This document shows, in pieces, positions 61,886 to 64,000 of a DNA stretch of 64,000 nt. Origin of the DNA: CAWGYT01 sp963826795 (lineage in GTDB: Bacteria; Planctomycetota; Planctomycetia; Pirellulales; Pirellulaceae). The translations under genes were made by a program, and so were the position numbers. The stretch spans positions 186,001 to 250,000 of the forward strand of contig CAWGYT010000010.1 in the NCBI GenBank assembly GCA_963826795.1, read 5' to 3'. Every line of letters starts with the position of its first letter. Position 1 is the first letter of the stretch. Below the pieces are notes generated by a model. The model saw only the letters and a program-made list of their open reading frames with translations, was not told where the DNA came from and searched no databases.

Positions 61886-62848
61886 TGGCTTGCCGTTGGG
61901 TCGAACCTCGCCCGCGGACCGGATCAATCCACATTTCCGCGCAGAGATAATCGTCCGTTCGGTCATTGATCTCAATGTTCGTCGGCTTGTAGACGAACAA
62001 CATCGGATTCAAGGGCGCGTCGAACTGAACCTCGAACAGTTCCATCGTGGTCAATGATCGGGAAGGCACCGCCTCGGACGGCTTCGCATCGGACGGGTTT
62101 TCGTCCGAGCGGGTCCGCCGGAAGTCGATGTGATACGGAAAGAGATCATCCTGACCGACCAGCAAGAAGACGCGATCCGGCATCTGCTCGGGCAATTCCT
62201 CGGAGCGCACGTTGCCGGCGGCGTCCACCAGTCCCTTCGCGTCGGGAAGTAATTGGGCCAGCCGCGAGGGCTTCCAACGCAACGCGAGGGCCCAGACGGG
62301 CAGTTCCTGAAAGACGACGGCCTGCGGCGGAGACACTTCAAAGTTCTGCTGCAAACTCGCCAACAGCTGAGGCAACCCGCCGCCCATGAGCATCGGCAGT
62401 GGCTCTCTGCCCTGCCCTGCCCTGGCGCGCTGCAGTCGATTCAGATCGACACGGCTCACCTTGGCCCGCCCATCGAGATTGTCGTGCATCCAGAGATAGC
62501 GCCCGTCGCAGATGTGCAGCACGCTGACCAGACGATCGTCGGTCTGCACCGACAAAGAAAAACGGATCTGGGTCCCTGCGTCGCTGCGTCGCTGGAGATA
62601 GACCCCGGATCCAACCAGCTTCTGGCCGAACAGGTCCGCCCGATGGCGAACCTTCGCCGAAACCGCGTCGTGATTGGAAATCTGACGGACGATCTGGTCG
62701 AGCAATTCCGCGCCGTGCGGACCGAGGGAATCGCTGCCGGGGGAATCGGCGTCAGCGAAACGCGCGGTAGCTCCTGGGCCACGGGGGAAAACGCGGTCGG
62801 TAGCAGAGCCAGCACGAGCCAAGTTAGGACAGTGAATCTGTGATCCAT
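61860..62848 (-). CDS. Exported protein of unknown function (outer-membrane lipoprotein-sorting-like), one frameshift
   Basis: A signal peptide is read from ATG 62848 (TVLTWLVLALLPTAFSPVAQ). The frame then shifts near 62739-62743, in a 5-base C run of the coding strand, into the long body: LLDQIVRQISNHDAVSAKVRHRAD, GSGVYLQRRSDAGTQIRFSL, LHICDGRYLWMHDNL and LFPYHIDFRR, ending at 61860. This pattern (signal peptide, then a LolA/LppX-like beta-sheet with QIRFSL..DGRYLW) suggests a periplasmic lipoprotein-carrier-like fold, but I cannot name a family. ~329 aa joined. The start of the unshifted body frame (62873) lacks a signal peptide. Confidence 0.68.
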
Positions 62849-63168
62849 GTGCCGATTCTGACGGTTTTGCCAAAGATTAGGTCCAGCGATATCCGACCAA
62901 ATACCCCTAGACCCGCGTTCTGCGAGGGCGCGGTTCGGCCGTCCGGCGCGACCAGGGGCCAGCCCGTGCGTCGCAAGTGTGGGAGCCATTCTACGGATGT
63001 GACCGAAACGGGTCTACTTGAGTTCCAACGGGGTGTGTGTCCGGCAGGCTCAAACAAAGTGAGACCAACCGGGTCACGTGATGACTAAGCATTTGTCTGC
63101 CTGCGGCTGAGTGAGTGAGCTCGTCGGTTGGGAACTGACGGCAGTCGCGCATACTAGGGGGGAGATCA
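62849..63168. other. 320-bp divergent intergenic region
   Basis: No ORF with support. As the gap between two divergent exported-protein genes it should contain promoters for both, but I cannot identify them confidently. A GGGGGGAG ribosome site sits at its right end for the gene at 63169. Confidence 0.45.
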
Positions 63169-64000
63169 TGAAGATACGTCGATGGATGTTGACGTTGCTC
63201 TTGTTTTCGACAGTCGGGGCTGTCGGATGCGAACTGACGGGTGGCCACAATCTGCCCCCCGCCGCTCAATTGGCTCATCCGGGGCCGGGCGTGGGTGGCC
63301 CGGGCCCCGGTGTCCTGACACCACCGATGCCCCCCGTCGCACCCGCCTCGGCCATGGAAATGATCGGGGGCGGCGGCTATGCCGACGGCGGTTACGTCGA
63401 AGGTGGGTATTCGGACGCCGGGTATGGGGGTGGCGAGTGCATCACGGGAGGGACAGGAGGCCAGCAAGTCCAGGTTCTGTTCGGAAAACCTGAAGCGATG
63501 CAGGTCCAATGGGACGTCGGCGGAGTCGGCCAGTTCGATTCGGCGCCGCTCGTCACACCCGGTCGCCAGAACTTTCAGCAGGGCGGTATCTATCGGCTGA
63601 AGCTCACAAGTGTTCCCGGAGCGGGACGTGAGGGGGTCGAGCTGTATCCGACGTTGGAAATCGGCCCGCCCGCGTATCGCACGCTGGCTTACCTGGCCCA
63701 CAACGCGGTTCCGATTCAGTTCACGGAAGAGGATTTCGACCAGGTTTTGGCGGGCAACTTTGTCACCAAGGTCATCTACCTGCCGGATCCGGAATTCCAA
63801 GGGCTCGCCGTCGCCGATGTGCAAACCCTGGTCAGCACACGGCTTGATCCCGGCCTCGACCCAATTGAAGAGGCCAGTCGCAAGGGAGCCATCCTGGCCG
63901 TCCTGCGGATCGGAAACAAGGACATGGAGATCCCGGGCGAAGACATGTCCGGCCAGATCATTCCGGCCAGCTACCTGAGCGGAATGGGCGGCGGCGAGAG
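63169..64000 (+). CDS. Lipoprotein of unknown function (3' end cut by window)
   Basis: From ATG 63169 (AGGGGGGAG upstream) the frame is open to the window end, 277 codons. The leader (MLTLLLFSTVGAVGC) is a lipoprotein signal with Cys near 20. A Gly/Pro-rich region follows (HPGPGVGGPGPG and GGGYADGGYVEGGYSDAGYG), then a folded domain with VQVLFGKPEAMQVQWDVGG, RLKLTSVPGAGREGVELYPT, GPPAYRTLAYLAHNAVPIQFT and FVTKVIYLPDPEFQGL. This resembles a planctomycete surface lipoprotein family of unknown function. The C-terminus lies outside the window. Confidence 0.8.

Noticed and set aside
49050..62745. Calling all frameshifted genes true pseudogenes
   Set aside because: Conservation on both sides of each shift, essential functions and frequent homopolymer positions favour sequence error, so they are annotated as full-span CDS with notes.

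Overview
This 64 kb high-GC window is almost certainly from a planctomycete (Planctomycetota, probably Pirellulales-like). The evidence is two PEP-CTERM proteins (one with dockerin-type repeats), a TIGR03000-type repeat protein, metal ABC permeases fused to DtxR-like domains, a b6-type bc complex with a very large multihaem cytochrome, and frequent GTG/TTG starts. I saw no tRNA, rRNA or CRISPR. Both window edges cut genes: a permease at 1 and a lipoprotein at 64000.

Layout. 0-5.2 kb: a leftward Mn/Zn-type ABC transporter operon (binding lipoprotein, ATPase, two permeases) divergent from an MntR-type regulator, with two palindromic operator-like boxes over the transporter promoter. 5.7-8.4 kb: a PEP-CTERM protein with its terminator, then myo-inositol oxygenase followed by an exported PI-PLC/GDPD-like phosphodiesterase. 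8.4-9.8 kb: a tandem array of about 8.7 copies of a palindrome-rich 158-160 bp unit filling a convergent intergenic space. 9.8-13.3 kb: a sarcosine-oxidase-like flavoenzyme, a YacP-like NYN protein, a 136-bp MITE-like element and purD, whose stop codon lies in the element.

13.6-35.3 kb is the main feature. It is a continuous rightward respiratory block: Rieske protein, cytochrome b, a PetD-like subunit, a 1531-residue octahaem cytochrome with coiled coil and PDZ-like domain, a small lipoprotein, two cupredoxin-like proteins, a dihaem cytochrome c lipoprotein, an A2-type haem-copper oxidase (subunits II, I, III, IV), haem A/O synthases in one frame, an ABC-2 exporter, SCO, DUF420 and a small CPTC protein. 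It reads as one quinol-to-oxygen electron transfer module with its assembly factors.

35-64 kb is mostly housekeeping and planctomycete-specific genes: DUF983, SRPBCC, apgM, pgi, an MBL hydrolase, a ferredoxin-type Rieske protein, a B12/radical SAM protein, a MazG-like protein, an ABC ATPase with a large membrane partner, an exported isoaspartyl methyltransferase, a TIGR03000 protein, HTTM, asd, truA, a Ser/Thr kinase, accA, cvpA, a YdjM-like protein, dtd, a dockerin/PEP-CTERM protein and a histidine phosphatase.

At least nine genes, including conserved housekeeping ones (pgi, apgM, accA with four shifts), are split by single-base frameshifts, some in or beside homopolymers. These look more like sequence errors in a draft or metagenome assembly than real decay. 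I annotate such genes over their full reconstructed span and give the shift positions.
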